Assembly (NCBI GenBank): GCA_944321725.1
Contig: CALUMI010000007.1
Coordinates: forward strand, 1-64,000
DNA length: 64,000 nucleotides
From: an uncultured Muribaculaceae bacterium
GTDB lineage: Bacteria; Bacteroidota; Bacteroidia; Bacteroidales; Muribaculaceae
Direction of reading: 5' to 3'
In this document: positions 16,027 to 26,447 of the stretch, in pieces
Position numbering within the stretch: the stretch's first letter is position 1
Layout of the letters: every line of letters starts with the position of its first letter
Position numbers and translations under genes: made by a program
The notes under the pieces: model-generated
What the model was told of the DNA's origin: nothing
Seen by the model: only the letters and a program-made list of their open reading frames with translations
The model's database searches: none

Positions 16027-16941
16027 TCAAGCTGTATCATTCTTATTTCTCTCTAAGGCTGCTTTCCATACGCCGCACAGACGCTCACGCAGACTGTCGG
16101 GCTTCACGACCGTCACCGAACGGCTTCGGGAAAGCAATGCCATAACAAAGTCGTTGGTGACACGAAGATGCAGCCGCACTGTAATGCCATCCTCGCCATC
16201 CTCCAATATCTCCTGCGATTTATGGAGCGGCAACGTTTTGATAAACGCGCCGTCCAAAGCGTCATATCTAAGGATTATCTCCTCAACGGGGTCTGAAGGG
16301 TTGTTCCAAATGCCATAACATTCGTCGAAAAGACGGCGGATGTCGATTGAATCATTCCGCCTGAACGGCACGGACTCATCTACCTCAACGTTGCTGATTC
16401 TGTCGATTCCGAGCGAGCGCAACTCGTCCTTTTCATTATAGCCGACAAGATACCAACGCTGCTGCGACTCTTTCAGAAAATGCGGCTTCAATCGGAAATG
16501 AGCAATCTTACCGCCCTGACGCACCAAGCAATAATCGAACTCAATGGTAAGGCACCGGCGTATGGCCTCAAGCATCAAATGGAAGTCGCCGTTCACCTTA
16601 TAGGCGTGATGCTCGGCCACCACATACTTTTGCAACGTTGAATCGGCATCAATAGAACTCAAAAGCTCGAAGTTGAGGAGCAAATCCTCATAACGGTCGG
16701 CGTTTTCGTGACGCTCGGCAATATAGTATCCTCTGCTTTTATCGTTGCCTATCTCTATGCCGAAAAGCTCAGCAATGGCATTGATGTCACGTTGGACAGT
16801 ACGCAGCGAACAGTCCTTGCAGCCACGCAGTCGCATCGCCACGTTCACCCCATCGACAAGCTCCGCCGTAGGAATATATTTACGCGCATTTAGCTTGTTG
16901 ATTATTACAGCCAACCGTATTATCTGATAATCCTTTGCCAT
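16027..16941 (-). CDS. WYL-domain transcriptional regulator (YafY-like)
   Basis: A 304-residue regulator. The N-terminal winged helix (about 1-65, with A-E-L-V-D-G-V and T-V-Q-R-D-I-N-A-I) binds DNA. The WYL domain follows at about 120-220, with the signature Q-Q-R-W-Y-L-V-G-Y-N. A C-terminal WCX-like part closes it with V-T-N-D-F-V-M-A-L-L-S-R. WYL proteins respond to nucleic-acid or nucleotide ligands and often govern mobile or defence genes. It lies between the accessory island and the VapD pair, divergent from the latter, so it may control either. That is inference from position. Confidence 0.9.
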   Translation of the reverse strand: MAKDYQIIRLAVIINKLNARKYIPTAELVDGVNVAMRLRGCKDCSLRTVQRDINAIAELFGIEIGNDKSRGYYIAERHENADRYEDLLLNFELLSSIDADSTLQKYVVAEHHAYKVNGDFHLMLEAIRRCLTIEFDYCLVRQGGKIAHFRLKPHFLKESQQRWYLVGYNEKDELRSLGIDRISNVEVDESVPFRRNDSIDIRRLFDECYGIWNNPSDPVEEIILRYDALDGAFIKTLPLHKSQEILEDGEDGITVRLHLRVTNDFVMALLSRSRSVTVVKPDSLRERLCGVWKAALERNKNDTA

Positions 16942-16962
16942 ACTCCTTGATTTTAACTATGG

Positions 16963-16970
16963 CAAAAGTA
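16963..16970 (-). promoter_or_regulatory. -7 box of the WYL regulator gene
   Basis: TACTTTTG on minus matches TAnnTTTG and lies 22 bases before the ATG at 16941. A TTTG at 16985-16988 is somewhat too near for an ideal -33 box. Confidence 0.45.
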
Positions 16971-17083
16971 GGAAGCCAAAACGACAAACCGTGTCACCGT
17001 ACTGACTTTAACACAAAATAACTTTTACGGCTCTGCGCAAACGCAAAATCCCTAAAAGAATTGCATAATTAATTCCAAACCGA

Positions 17084-17091
17084 TATATTTG
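17084..17091 (+). promoter_or_regulatory. -7 box of the VapD pair
   Basis: TATATTTG matches TAnnTTTG. An ATTG near 17060-17063 could serve as the -33 box with a spacer near 20. It lies 26 bases before the ATG at 17117. Confidence 0.55.
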
Positions 17092-17116
17092 CTATCTGAT
17101 AAAACAATTACACGAT

Positions 17117-17317
17117 ATGATGAACATTGGTGACAAAGTACTCATTTCTCCCGATTTGACCATGAATAAGAATTGGGAAGCAGGAACAATAATACAAGTT
17201 GAGCAAAACCCATTTGTTGGGATTGTTATCTCTGCCGAAACAGAAAACAAAGATGTTTTCTTCGGAAAAGCTGATATGTTCAAACCATTGAAGAAAGAAA
17301 ATGTATGTTTGCAATAA
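17117..17317 (+). CDS. Putative antitoxin-like partner of VapD
   Basis: A 66-residue protein, mostly beta: [14 protein letters not shown], then [10 protein letters not shown] and G-I-V-I-S-A-E, which reads like a small SH3/KOW-type barrel. Its last 13 bases overlap the VapD gene in another frame. In Haemophilus the toxin VapD is paired with a small upstream antitoxin, VapX. Size, order and overlap here fit that plan, but I see no clear sequence match to VapX, so the antitoxin role is inferred from context. Confidence 0.6.
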   Translation: MMNIGDKVLISPDLTMNKNWEAGTIIQVEQNPFVGIVISAETENKDVFFGKADMFKPLKKENVCLQ

Positions 17318-17586
17318 GTTTCGACATGTCTGTTTCCGAACTTGAAACCTACTACGGAACGCCGTACAATCGCGCTTACTACGAAATCAAAGAATGCTTA
17401 AAAAGCAATGGTTTCGATTGGATACAAGGAAGCACGTATCTCTCGGCAGAAGGCAATTTAGGCAATCTTTACAATGCCATTCATTCTCTCTCCAAATACG
17501 ATTGGTTCAAAAAAGCTGTCCGTGACATACGTGCTTACAAAGTTGAAGATTGGTCAGATTTCACACAAATCGTGAGAAACAGCTAA
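17305..17586 (+). CDS. vapD: VapD-family endoribonuclease (Cas2-like fold)
   Basis: A 93-residue protein with the VapD pattern: M-F-A-I-S-F-D at the N-terminus (strand with the conserved Asp), Y-Y-E-I-K-E-C-L, then [11 protein letters not shown] and N-L-Y-N-A-I-H-S-L. VapD proteins are ribonucleases with a Cas2-like ferredoxin fold and act as toxins or persistence factors in Haemophilus, Helicobacter and others. The start lies inside the upstream partner gene. The stop lies 4 bases from the convergent trxB stop, so the module is tightly inserted. Confidence 0.88.
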   Translation: MFAISFDMSVSELETYYGTPYNRAYYEIKECLKSNGFDWIQGSTYLSAEGNLGNLYNAIHSLSKYDWFKKAVRDIRAYKVEDWSDFTQIVRNS

Positions 17587-17590
17587 ATCA

Positions 17591-18532
17591 TTATTCCAAT
17601 GAGGCAAGATAGCGTTCTGCATCGATAGCCGCCTTGCAACCCATGCCGGCTGAAGTTATGGCCTGACGATAAACCGGGTCGGCCACATCGCCTGCGGCAA
17701 ACACACCGGGCACATTGGTAGCCGTTCCTGCTCCCTGAGTTTTAATATAACCCTGCTCGTCAAGCTCTATAAAATCCTTGAACACATCGGTATTCGGCTT
17801 ATGGCCGATTGCGAGGAAAAATCCGTCGATTTTAATATCAAAAAATTCTTCCTTGTCTGTACCTTTAAAACGCACCAATTTGGCGCCTTCCACTCCGTTT
17901 TCACCGAAAAGCCCCACTGTATTGGTATTGAAAAGCACCTCTATCTTCTCATTGTCAAACACCCGCTTCTGCATAACTTTCGAGGCGCGCAAATAATCCT
18001 TGCGCACAATCATGTAGACTTTAGAGGCAAGATTGCTTAAATATACCGCCTCTTCACAGGCCGTATCGCCTCCGCCAACGACAGCAACCGTCTTTTTCCG
18101 ATAAAAAAATCCGTCGCAAGTAGCGCAAGCCGAAACGCCCATTCCGGCATATTTCTTTTCATCGGCAAGTCCGAGATATTTAGCCGACGCGCCGGTGGCA
18201 ATAATCACGGCATCAGCCTCTATCGCATCACCGTCATCGGTAACCGCCTTTAACGGATGCCCGCTGAAATCCACCTTTACAATCTCATTACCGCGTATAT
18301 CGGTGCCGAAACGCAACGCCTGTTTCCGGAGATCCTCCATCATGTCAGGCCCAGACACGCCTTCCGGATAACCGGGAAAATTTTCCACCTCAGTAGTTAT
18401 GGTCAACTGCCCGCCGGGTTGCATACCCTCAAATAACACAGGACTAAGATTGGCGCGCGACGCATATATGGCTGCCGTATATCCGGCCGGGCCGGAACCT
18501 ATTATAAGGCATTTTGTCTTTAATGTATCCAT
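17591..18532 (-). CDS. trxB: Thioredoxin-disulfide reductase
   Basis: A 313-residue flavoenzyme that reduces thioredoxin with NADPH in the cytosol. The FAD loop I-G-S-G-P-A-G-Y-T-A-A is near residue 10 and the redox centre A-C-A-T-C-D-G-F-F near 135. The NADPH loop V-G-G-G-D-T-A-C-E-E-A is near 155, with the closing G-V-F-A-A-G-D near 280. The ATG at 18532 is preferred to a TTG at 18541. It is the last gene of a long minus-strand operon, 20 bases after the LolA-like gene. Confidence 0.95.
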   Translation of the reverse strand: MDTLKTKCLIIGSGPAGYTAAIYASRANLSPVLFEGMQPGGQLTITTEVENFPGYPEGVSGPDMMEDLRKQALRFGTDIRGNEIVKVDFSGHPLKAVTDDGDAIEADAVIIATGASAKYLGLADEKKYAGMGVSACATCDGFFYRKKTVAVVGGGDTACEEAVYLSNLASKVYMIVRKDYLRASKVMQKRVFDNEKIEVLFNTNTVGLFGENGVEGAKLVRFKGTDKEEFFDIKIDGFFLAIGHKPNTDVFKDFIELDEQGYIKTQGAGTATNVPGVFAAGDVADPVYRQAITSAGMGCKAAIDAERYLASLE

Positions 18533-18552
18533 TTTTATCAACTATTTTTCAA

Positions 18553-19170
18553 TCAACGCAAATCAACCACAGGAGTACCTGCCGGAACAAGATTTTTCTC
18601 AAACACAAATGTCGATGCCGGATAGCTCTCGCCTCCTTTTGTATGGCTAAGCACAACTATCACAGCCGTGCCGTCGGACAACGAGAAAACGATTTTAACC
18701 GGCAAATAGGTTTTGCGGCTAATCGTCAACCGCACTGATTTTATGTCAGAGCCGCCGGTTTTCGGCAAAAGTTCCACCTCATGGTTGCTTGCTGTTGCCG
18801 ATTTCACCTGCCGGGTCGTAAACGCTTTCCGAAATCCGCTGATAATGGAATACGGATTGACCATTTGCAATTCTTCAGCCGTCGGTTCCGAGATATTCAC
18901 CTCCCCGCTCATTGGAGAATAGCTCCACAGGATTTTTCCGTCATACCAACAACGCAATTCATTGGAAATCATACGGAATTTCTCTCCCTGCATAGTTATC
19001 TTGCCCTCTGTAACCCCCTGGTCGGTGGTTATGGCATAGTTTGCGGAGATTCCTTTTGCCGCCTTATATGTGGCTACTACCTTATCAATTATTTTTTGTG
19101 AATTGTCGGCAGCGTATGTATTCGCAAATAATGCGACCGACATCAGCAACAGCAGTACAATTTTTCTCAT
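18553..19170 (-). CDS. LolA-like periplasmic lipoprotein carrier
   Basis: A 205-residue protein starting MRKIVLLLLMSVALFANTYAA, a signal peptide. The mature part shows a LolA-type half barrel: Y-K-A-A-K-G-I-S-A-N-Y, a G-K-I-T-M-Q-G-E-K-F-R-M strand, W-Y-D-G-K-I-L-W-S-Y, and N-P-Y-S-I-I-S-G-F. LolA ferries lipoproteins from the inner to the outer membrane. Placement directly after ftsK is the same as in many bacteria (lolA follows ftsK). In Bacteroidales these are divergent and carry the outer-membrane lipoprotein carrier label with less certainty. Confidence 0.82.
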   Translation of the reverse strand: MRKIVLLLLMSVALFANTYAADNSQKIIDKVVATYKAAKGISANYAITTDQGVTEGKITMQGEKFRMISNELRCWYDGKILWSYSPMSGEVNISEPTAEELQMVNPYSIISGFRKAFTTRQVKSATASNHEVELLPKTGGSDIKSVRLTISRKTYLPVKIVFSLSDGTAVIVVLSHTKGGESYPASTFVFEKNLVPAGTPVVDLR

Positions 19171-19171
19171 A

Positions 19172-21664
19172 TTATTTATTCTGGTTAAGAATACTTTCAA
19201 GCCCATAAGAGTCAACAAGCACCTGACGCGGCTTGCCGCCAACAGCGGGGCCGACTATGCCGACGGCCTCCATTTGGTCCATTAATTTTCCGGCACGGTT
19301 ATAGCCGATAGAATAACGGCGCTGAAGCGACGATGTGGATGCCGTGCTTCCGGAGCTTACCACGAATTCGGCAGCCTCGTCGAAAAGCGGGTCACGGTCA
19401 GAAAAACTGCCAAGTCCGCCACCGCTACCGCCGCCTTCAGCCTGCTCTGGCACAAACTTAGGCAATTCATACGGGTGGTCAAAACCTACTTGATTACTTA
19501 TATAGTCAACTATTGCCTCGACCTCCGGAGTGTCTACAAAAGCGCATTGCACGCGGGTCAGTTGGTTGTCGTAAGTTATCAGCATATCGCCACGCCCTAT
19601 CAGCTGCTGCGCGCCGGAACGGTCAAGAATGGTGCGGCTGTCGACCATCTGTGTGACACGAAAAGCTATACGCCCGGGACAGTTGGCCTTGATGACACCG
19701 GTGATAATATCTGTAGAAGGACGCTGAGTGGCAAGAATCATGTGTATTCCCACTGCCCGCGCTTTCTGAGTGATACGGGCGATAGGCATCTCCACCTCTT
19801 TTCGCCCTATGTTCATTATCAGGTCGGCAAGCTCATCGATTATAACCACTATATACGGCAGGAACTTATGCCCTTTTTCCGGATTGAGCCTCCGGGCGAT
19901 AAACTTTTTGTTATAGTCCTCTATATTACGCTCGTGAGCATCGTTGAGCAGCAACAACCTGTCCTCCATTTCCTGAACAAGAGAGTTAAGCGTAGCAACC
20001 GCCTTGTTCATATTCGTGATAATCGCGTCATCCTCGCCTTCCATTTGCGCGATATAATGGTATTCAAGCGGCGCATACATGCTGAACTCAACCATTTTCG
20101 GGTCAATCATCACAAACTTGAGTTCCGAAGGATGCTTTTTATAGAGCAACGAAGTGATTATGGCATTAAGCCCGACAGATTTGCCCATACCGGTGGCACC
20201 CGCCACAAGAATATGCGGCATTTTCGCAAGATCGGCAATAAACACGTCGTTTGATATCGTACACCCCATAGCTATGGGCAACTTATATTTGCACTCTTGA
20301 AATTTTCTCGACTCTATTATGGAGCGCATCGAAACCGTCTGCTTTTCCTTGTTGGGCACTTCTATGCCTATTGTCCCTTTACCGGGTATGGGGGCGATTA
20401 TACGGATACCAAGCGCGGCGAGGCTTAGGGCTATATCGTCTTCCAACACCTTTATCTTCGATATTCTGACACCTTCTGCCGGAATTATCTCGTAAAGTGT
20501 GACTGTAGGACCGACACTCACTTTTATGCTTTTAATCTCAATGCCGTAATCGCCAAGAGTCTTAGTAATCCTGTCCTTGTTTTCTTCCTGTTCCTGAATA
20601 TCCACACTTATCGTGTTGTTTTTTGCCTCGTGTAGAAGAGTGGATGGCGGAAACTTGAACCGCGACAATTCAGCTGTCGGGTCAAACGGCTTATCAATAA
20701 TCGAATCGGCCTTCTCTATAGGTTTAAGTGTTTCCTGATTGATTTCCATTTCGACATTTCTTGCGGCCTCCTCGTTCTTATCGCGCTTATCAACTGCATT
20801 CACAATGTCTTCCAACGGTGGCTCTTCCTTTGCTGCAGGCTCCTCAAAAACAATGTCGTCAGGCGTGTCAGTTTCATCCGTAGCATCAGAAATATCCTCA
20901 CCGGAAAATCTCAAAGTTTCTTCGGCTTCTTTGCGTTTGGCTTCAGCCTGCAACGCATTGCGCTTCCTTGCAAACTCATTGAATCTGTGATACACTTTCT
21001 TCAACGAATTTATACATAAAGCAGCAAGTATCGATATCAGGAATATATTCAGAAATACGGCTCCATATATACCGGCCACACTGATTATAAACTCATTCAG
21101 ATATTTTCCGTGATAACCTCCCAACGGAAAGAAAAAGTCGCTTTCAAGCGTGACCAACCCGACCACACTCGACACCGTCACTGTGGCGACAAGAGAGATC
21201 ACGAATGTCGACGACATCCGCATCCTGTATTTGCCCAACAGCCTCAGTCCCACGACAGCAACCAAATAAATAAGGAAAAACGAGCCAATCCCGAAGCCCC
21301 TGTTAAACAAAGCGTCGGCTATCGAAGCCCCGAAAGGTCCTCCGTCATTGCGTATTCCGCTCCCTTTCGCGTTTTCAATTATCCCTTTACTGTCGACAAG
21401 GCTTTGGTCGGCGGCTCCATTTATCAGATACGAAATGCACGACAGCAAAAGCAATGCCGCGAAAAGCAGGCAGCCTATGCCTATCACTCCTTTTACTCTC
21501 TCATCCCTGAAAAACGCGACGACATTAGTGAACGAGGCTTTTTTCGCTTTGCAGTTACCGGGTTCTACTTCCGGCTTATCATCGCCCTCATTGTTTTCAT
21601 ATTCTGTTTCCGCCTTATTTCCATAAGTCGGTATAAATTGATTATTATTTAATTTTAATCCCAC
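19172..21664 (-). CDS. ftsK: DNA translocase FtsK/SpoIIIE
   Basis: An 830-residue septal DNA pump. Four membrane helices occupy about residues 55-215, followed by a charged linker. The motor domain has Walker A G-A-T-G-M-G-K-S-V-G near 490 and Walker B V-I-I-D-E-L-A-D-L near 615. The C-terminal gamma winged helix (about 765-830, S-L-Q-R-R-Y-S-I-G-Y-N-R-A) reads chromosome polarity sequences. The first codon is GTG at 21664; no ATG lies nearer. It leaves a 1-base gap to the LolA-like gene and follows trkH by 26 bases. Confidence 0.95.
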   Translation of the reverse strand: MGLKLNNNQFIPTYGNKAETEYENNEGDDKPEVEPGNCKAKKASFTNVVAFFRDERVKGVIGIGCLLFAALLLLSCISYLINGAADQSLVDSKGIIENAKGSGIRNDGGPFGASIADALFNRGFGIGSFFLIYLVAVVGLRLLGKYRMRMSSTFVISLVATVTVSSVVGLVTLESDFFFPLGGYHGKYLNEFIISVAGIYGAVFLNIFLISILAALCINSLKKVYHRFNEFARKRNALQAEAKRKEAEETLRFSGEDISDATDETDTPDDIVFEEPAAKEEPPLEDIVNAVDKRDKNEEAARNVEMEINQETLKPIEKADSIIDKPFDPTAELSRFKFPPSTLLHEAKNNTISVDIQEQEENKDRITKTLGDYGIEIKSIKVSVGPTVTLYEIIPAEGVRISKIKVLEDDIALSLAALGIRIIAPIPGKGTIGIEVPNKEKQTVSMRSIIESRKFQECKYKLPIAMGCTISNDVFIADLAKMPHILVAGATGMGKSVGLNAIITSLLYKKHPSELKFVMIDPKMVEFSMYAPLEYHYIAQMEGEDDAIITNMNKAVATLNSLVQEMEDRLLLLNDAHERNIEDYNKKFIARRLNPEKGHKFLPYIVVIIDELADLIMNIGRKEVEMPIARITQKARAVGIHMILATQRPSTDIITGVIKANCPGRIAFRVTQMVDSRTILDRSGAQQLIGRGDMLITYDNQLTRVQCAFVDTPEVEAIVDYISNQVGFDHPYELPKFVPEQAEGGGSGGGLGSFSDRDPLFDEAAEFVVSSGSTASTSSLQRRYSIGYNRAGKLMDQMEAVGIVGPAVGGKPRQVLVDSYGLESILNQNK

Positions 21665-21690
21665 ATCAGTCTATTTTACGTCAAACAATA

Positions 21691-23166
21691 TCATTTCTTG
21701 TTCCAAAAATGCTTTGTAAAGATAATCAATACAGTGAACAGTTCCAAACGTCCCAACAGCATCAAAACCGACATGGTCCATTTTCCAACATCTGAAATAC
21801 CGGCAAAAGAGCTGCCCGACACACCGTACCCCAACCCGATATTGCTCAATGTGGATATGGCCATGAACAATGAGTCGAAAAACGAGGCGCCTGTTTCCGT
21901 CAGAATAGCTGTCCCGACAAATATCAGCAAAGCATAAACGAGCAGGAACGTATTTGTCTTCGACACCAATTCCGGCTGCAGCACCTTCCCGTTCACCCTA
22001 ACCGCTTTCACTGTATTGGGATGTATGATTTTATACAATTCATTTTTGAAATTTCTTACAAACACGACTAATCTGTCGATTTTAAAACCACCCGCAGTAG
22101 AGCCGGCACAAGACCCGACAATCATTATGGCAAGTATCACCATTATCGCAAGCCCTTGCCATTGCAAATAGTCGGAACCGACAAATCCGGTTGTCGTGAT
22201 TGTTGTCACAACCTGAAATACCGTATCGACAATCAGGCTCTCAACGTCAGGATAGCGGCCTGTCAGCCACAATCTGACGGCAATAATAACCACAGCCCCT
22301 ATCACTATATAGGTATACCACCGGAACGTGTCGTTCTTAAACAAAGATTTTGGCTTCCCGATAACCACATAATAAAGCAAGCCGAAATTAGCTCCTGACA
22401 AAAACATGAAAACAGACAGCACTATTTTCACATAGTCGGAGTTATAAGCCTCTATACTGTTGTTTTTTGTTGAAAAACCGCCTGTGGCAATGGCAGAAAA
22501 AGCGTGGCAGACAGAGTCGAACAAGTTCATGGGCCCTATCCACAGAAGCACAATAAGCACGGAGTTAAGCAAAAAGTATATTGCCCAAAGCGACTTTGCC
22601 GTATGGCTGATACGTGGACGCACCTTGTCATGGGTAATGCCTGTCACTTCCGCGTTAAACAGCTGAATGCCGCTTTTTTTATTCAGCATTGGAATCACAG
22701 CAAGGGTAAACAATATTATCCCCATTCCTCCCACAAAATGAGTAATGGCGCGCCACATCAGCGTACCGTGCGCCACATCCTCAACAGAGGCTATGGCGGA
22801 AACTCCCGTAGTGGTAAAACCCGACATCGTTTCAAAATAGGCTGAGGCCACATCCAAATCGGCACTTCCGAAAATAAACGGCAGCATTCCGAACAAAGAA
22901 AACAGCACCCACGTCAGAGCCGTCAGAAGAATGCCTTCACGCTTGCCCATATCATTGTCGCGCGACTTGGTAAGCAACATCAGCAGCAAACCGCATCCCG
23001 CCGTAATGGCTATCGATATAAGGAAACTTACCGACTCGGCATATTCTGAATAGATATAGCAGACGGCCAACGGGATAAGCATAAATCCCGCCTCTATCTG
23101 CAACAGCAATCCGAGTATGCGAAATATGACATTGAAATTAATATTTCCTTTATGTGGAAAAATCAT
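21691..23166 (-). CDS. trkH: TrkH/KtrB-type potassium uptake membrane subunit
   Basis: A 491-residue polytopic protein with the four-fold pore layout of the Trk/Ktr family. The P-loop regions are M-S-G-F-T-T-T-G-V-S near residue 113, A-T-G-G-F-S-T near 230, T-I-T-T-T-G-F-V-G near 320, and L-S-N-I-G-L-G-Y-G near 435. It moves K+ across the inner membrane together with the gating subunit TrkA, whose gene lies 9 bases upstream. Placing K+ uptake between isoprenoid synthesis (dxs) and ftsK is a layout I associate with Bacteroidales. Confidence 0.93.
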   Translation of the reverse strand: MIFPHKGNINFNVIFRILGLLLQIEAGFMLIPLAVCYIYSEYAESVSFLISIAITAGCGLLLMLLTKSRDNDMGKREGILLTALTWVLFSLFGMLPFIFGSADLDVASAYFETMSGFTTTGVSAIASVEDVAHGTLMWRAITHFVGGMGIILFTLAVIPMLNKKSGIQLFNAEVTGITHDKVRPRISHTAKSLWAIYFLLNSVLIVLLWIGPMNLFDSVCHAFSAIATGGFSTKNNSIEAYNSDYVKIVLSVFMFLSGANFGLLYYVVIGKPKSLFKNDTFRWYTYIVIGAVVIIAVRLWLTGRYPDVESLIVDTVFQVVTTITTTGFVGSDYLQWQGLAIMVILAIMIVGSCAGSTAGGFKIDRLVVFVRNFKNELYKIIHPNTVKAVRVNGKVLQPELVSKTNTFLLVYALLIFVGTAILTETGASFFDSLFMAISTLSNIGLGYGVSGSSFAGISDVGKWTMSVLMLLGRLELFTVLIIFTKHFWNKK

Positions 23167-23175
23167 AGCACCCGA

Positions 23176-24513
23176 TTAATTGAACATTTTCTCTATCTTA
23201 TGAATCGCGCCCGACAAACAAAAAACAAGCACATGGTCGCCCGCCATAATCTGCGTATGCCCGTCAACCAGCATTCCCTTGCCGTCACGTATCAATCCGC
23301 CGATTGTCATGTCCTGCGACAATTTGAGGTCTTTCACGGTCGCCTTAGTTATTTTCGAGCCTTCTTTTACGACAAGCTCCGCCACCTCAGCGTCGGTCAA
23401 GGCAAGGCATTTTGCGTTCGACGAGTCGAAATCGAGCAATATCTGGAATATTTTGCTCGACGCAAGCAGTTTCTTGTTTATCACCGTGCCGATGTTCAGA
23501 TTTTCAGCCGCCGCTATGAATTGGATGTTCTCCACCTCCGCTATCGTCTTCAGCACACCCGACTCTTTCGCTGTCAGGCATGCAAGGATATTGGTTTCCG
23601 AACTGTCGGTAAGAGCTATGAACGTGTCATAGTTCGCAAGCCCCTCTTCTTTAAGCAATTCAAAATCCCTCGCGTCGCCATTGACAACAGAGCAGTTGGA
23701 CGGCAACTGACTCACAAGCTTAAGGCATTTCTCTTTATCTGTTTCTATTATTTTTATGTCGTAAGAATCGTCGAGCATGTCAACCAACCGCACCGCGATG
23801 CGGCTTCCGCCCATAATCAATATCTTCTTTATGTTGACGGGACGTTTTCCGCAAGCGTCTATTATTTTGCCGATATTGCCTTTTTGGGTTGTGAAGTACA
23901 CAATATCGCCCACCTCAAGATGGTCATTGCCTCGCGGAATAATGGTTTCGTGGCGGCGGCGTATGGCAGAAACATGGAAAGGATGCCCGCTTTGCGCAAG
24001 ATCCTTTAATTTTATATTCACAATCTTCGCATTTTCCCTAAGTTTCACCCCCGTAAGAAGCAATTCGCCATTATACAGCTCAAACCAGTTGCGTGCCCAC
24101 GAATGGCGCATCGCCGACACTATTTCCGTCGAGGCAAAATACTCCGGATAAATCAAATCGTCGACACCTATGCTCTTAAAATACGGCTTATACTCCGGCT
24201 TTAAGAATTCATAATTATCGATTCGCGCAACGGTTTTCCTTGCCCCAAGATTTTTTGCCATCGAGCATGACACGATATTCCTTGTTTCAAACGGGGTAAC
24301 GGCTATAAACAGGTCGGCGCGGCTCACATTGGCCTCATTCAATGTCTTGAAGGCAGTAGTGCGCCCCGTCATCGTCATCAGATTATAATTCGAGTCAAGC
24401 GCCTGCAATTTGGATTCTTCCGGATCGACTATTATCACATCCTGTCCCTCTGACGACAACAATTTGGCAAGATGCACACCCACTTCACCGGCTCCGGCTA
24501 TTATAATTTTCAT
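23176..24513 (-). CDS. trkA: Trk potassium transport regulatory subunit TrkA
   Basis: A 445-residue cytosolic protein made of two RCK units. Each has a Rossmann RCK_N with a nucleotide loop ([11 protein letters not shown] at residue 3; [11 protein letters not shown] near 235) and an RCK_C tail. It binds NAD(H) and gates the TrkH channel. Its ATG overlaps the dxs stop by four bases, and trkH follows after 9 bases. The duplicated form (two N, two C) is the full-length TrkA type. Confidence 0.94.
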   Translation of the reverse strand: MKIIIAGAGEVGVHLAKLLSSEGQDVIIVDPEESKLQALDSNYNLMTMTGRTTAFKTLNEANVSRADLFIAVTPFETRNIVSCSMAKNLGARKTVARIDNYEFLKPEYKPYFKSIGVDDLIYPEYFASTEIVSAMRHSWARNWFELYNGELLLTGVKLRENAKIVNIKLKDLAQSGHPFHVSAIRRRHETIIPRGNDHLEVGDIVYFTTQKGNIGKIIDACGKRPVNIKKILIMGGSRIAVRLVDMLDDSYDIKIIETDKEKCLKLVSQLPSNCSVVNGDARDFELLKEEGLANYDTFIALTDSSETNILACLTAKESGVLKTIAEVENIQFIAAAENLNIGTVINKKLLASSKIFQILLDFDSSNAKCLALTDAEVAELVVKEGSKITKATVKDLKLSQDMTIGGLIRDGKGMLVDGHTQIMAGDHVLVFCLSGAIHKIEKMFN

Positions 24514-26435
24514 CTTATCATCTCCAATATATCGTTCTTTATACTGTCAGCGTCGATACCGCATATCGCCGATAATTGCGCCACCGAACCTTGCTTGATA
24601 AAATTGTCTGGGATACCTATTCTTCTGATTTTAGGAGAAAAACCATGGTCCGACATCCAATCGGCCACTGCCGACCCGAAACCTCCGTTGACAGCACCGT
24701 CCTCCACCGTGATGATTTTATCGAATTTGCCGCCTATCTCAGCCAACAGCTCCTCATCAAGCGGCTTCAGAAAAATCATGTCATAGAGGGCAACAGTCGC
24801 CGTACATTCGCTTTCCGCCTTCTCAATAGCTTTAGCGGCAGTGTTTCCCACAGTCCCAATGGTAAGCACGGCAAGCGAGTCGCCGCTTTTCAACATGCGC
24901 CCTTTGCCTATGGAAATCTCTGTCATTTCATTATGCCAATCGGTATGCTCGCATTTGCCACGCGGATAGCGAATGGCAAAAGGCCCGTAATTGCCGGCCT
25001 GCGACGTAAACATCAAATCGCGCAAACAATGCTCGTCGATAGGAGCGGAAACTATCATATTCGGAATGCTCCGTAAATAGCACAAATCGAACACACCATG
25101 ATGCGTCGCGCCATCCTCTCCGACAAGCCCCGCCCGGTCGATGCAAAAAGTCACCGGAAGTTTCTGCAATGCCACATCATGGATAATTTCATCGTATCCC
25201 CTTTGCAAAAATGACGAATAAATGCAGCAAAACGGTTTGGCACCATCTTTTGCGAGCCCGCCGGAGAAAGTGACGGCATGCCCCTCGGATATTCCCACAT
25301 CAAACACCCTGTCAGGATATGCCTGCTGCATGAACGTCATTGAGCAACCCGTAGGCATGGCTGCCGTAATTCCGACTATCTTGGGATTTTTCCCGGCAAG
25401 TTCCACCAGCGTCTTCCCAAACACATCCTGATACTTCAGCCTCCCGTCGTCAGGCGATTTTATCAGCTCGCCCGTTTCCTTATCGAATCTGCCCGGCGCA
25501 TGCCACGTGCAAGGATCTTTTTCCGCCGGAGCGTACCCTTTGCCTTTCACGGTGCGGAAATGAAGTATGCGCGGCCCTTCCATATCCTTTATGTCGTTAA
25601 ACACACGCACTATGCGCTCCACATCATGCCCGTCGTAAGGCCCGAAATATCTAATGTTAAGCCCCTCAAATATATTCTGCTGCTTGGATATCAAGGATTT
25701 CAGACTATTGTTAAACCTTAATATCACTCCTCTGTGGCGCTCGTCTATCAGATGCAGCTTTTTCAGCATCTTATAAGTTTTATAACGGAAAGTATTGTAG
25801 CTCTTTGAAGTAGTCAGATTAACCAAATAATTATTCAGCGAGCCTACATTATGGTCAATCGACATATCGTTATCGTTCAACACTATCAAAATGTTGCTCT
25901 TGTTGGCGGCTGCGTTGTTCAACCCCTCAAACGCCAAACCTCCGGCAATAGAGGCGTCGCCAATGACAGCTATGACATTTCTGCGCGGACTGTCCCCGTT
26001 GATTTTCGACGCAATGGCCATTCCGAGCGCGGCAGAAATCGAGTTTGAGGCATGTCCGGCTATGAAATTGTCGTATTCGCTTTCCTCCGGATTAGGAAAA
26101 CCGCTAAGTCCGCCAAGTTTCCTTATCGTCGGGAAACTGTCGCGCCGACCTGTCAATATCTTATGCCCGTATGCCTGATGCCCCACATCCCACACAATAC
26201 GGTCGTAAGGCGTATTGAACACATAGTGCAACGCTACCGTCAGTTCCACCGCCCCCATGCTTGATGCGAAATGACCGGGATTTTCCGAAAGCACGTCTAT
26301 CATATACTTTCTCAACTCACCACACACCTGAGGCAGAAGGCTCACGTCAAGTTTACGCAAGTCGTCCGGACTGTCGATTTCAGACAACAAAGGAAAGTCC
26401 TGTGAATTTATTATCAGATTTTTTTCCAAATCCAA
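24510..26435 (-). CDS. dxs: 1-deoxy-D-xylulose-5-phosphate synthase
   Basis: A 641-residue thiamine-diphosphate enzyme making DXP from pyruvate and glyceraldehyde-3-phosphate, the first step of the MEP isoprenoid route. The motifs are [13 protein letters not shown] near residue 55, [10 protein letters not shown] near 82, the ThDP site G-D-A-S-I-A-G-G near 155, and G-I-S-E-G-H-A near 375. No ATG exists near the N-terminus. TTG at 26435 is one start; TTG at 26429, eight bases after a GGAG, is another. It is the second gene of the long operon. Confidence 0.94.
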   Translation of the reverse strand: MDLEKNLIINSQDFPLLSEIDSPDDLRKLDVSLLPQVCGELRKYMIDVLSENPGHFASSMGAVELTVALHYVFNTPYDRIVWDVGHQAYGHKILTGRRDSFPTIRKLGGLSGFPNPEESEYDNFIAGHASNSISAALGMAIASKINGDSPRRNVIAVIGDASIAGGLAFEGLNNAAANKSNILIVLNDNDMSIDHNVGSLNNYLVNLTTSKSYNTFRYKTYKMLKKLHLIDERHRGVILRFNNSLKSLISKQQNIFEGLNIRYFGPYDGHDVERIVRVFNDIKDMEGPRILHFRTVKGKGYAPAEKDPCTWHAPGRFDKETGELIKSPDDGRLKYQDVFGKTLVELAGKNPKIVGITAAMPTGCSMTFMQQAYPDRVFDVGISEGHAVTFSGGLAKDGAKPFCCIYSSFLQRGYDEIIHDVALQKLPVTFCIDRAGLVGEDGATHHGVFDLCYLRSIPNMIVSAPIDEHCLRDLMFTSQAGNYGPFAIRYPRGKCEHTDWHNEMTEISIGKGRMLKSGDSLAVLTIGTVGNTAAKAIEKAESECTATVALYDMIFLKPLDEELLAEIGGKFDKIITVEDGAVNGGFGSAVADWMSDHGFSPKIRRIGIPDNFIKQGSVAQLSAICGIDADSIKNDILEMIR

Positions 26436-26447
26436 CGCTCCTTTTTT

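Noticed and set aside
16027-17586. WYL regulator plus VapD (Cas2-like) as a CRISPR-Cas or CBASS remnant
   Set aside because: No repeat array, Cas1, effector or cyclase is present. VapD matches the toxin family and not Cas2 of an adaptation module.
19475-20254. 259-codon open frame opposite ftsK
   Set aside because: Antisense to the FtsK motor domain, whose Walker motifs are intact on the other strand.
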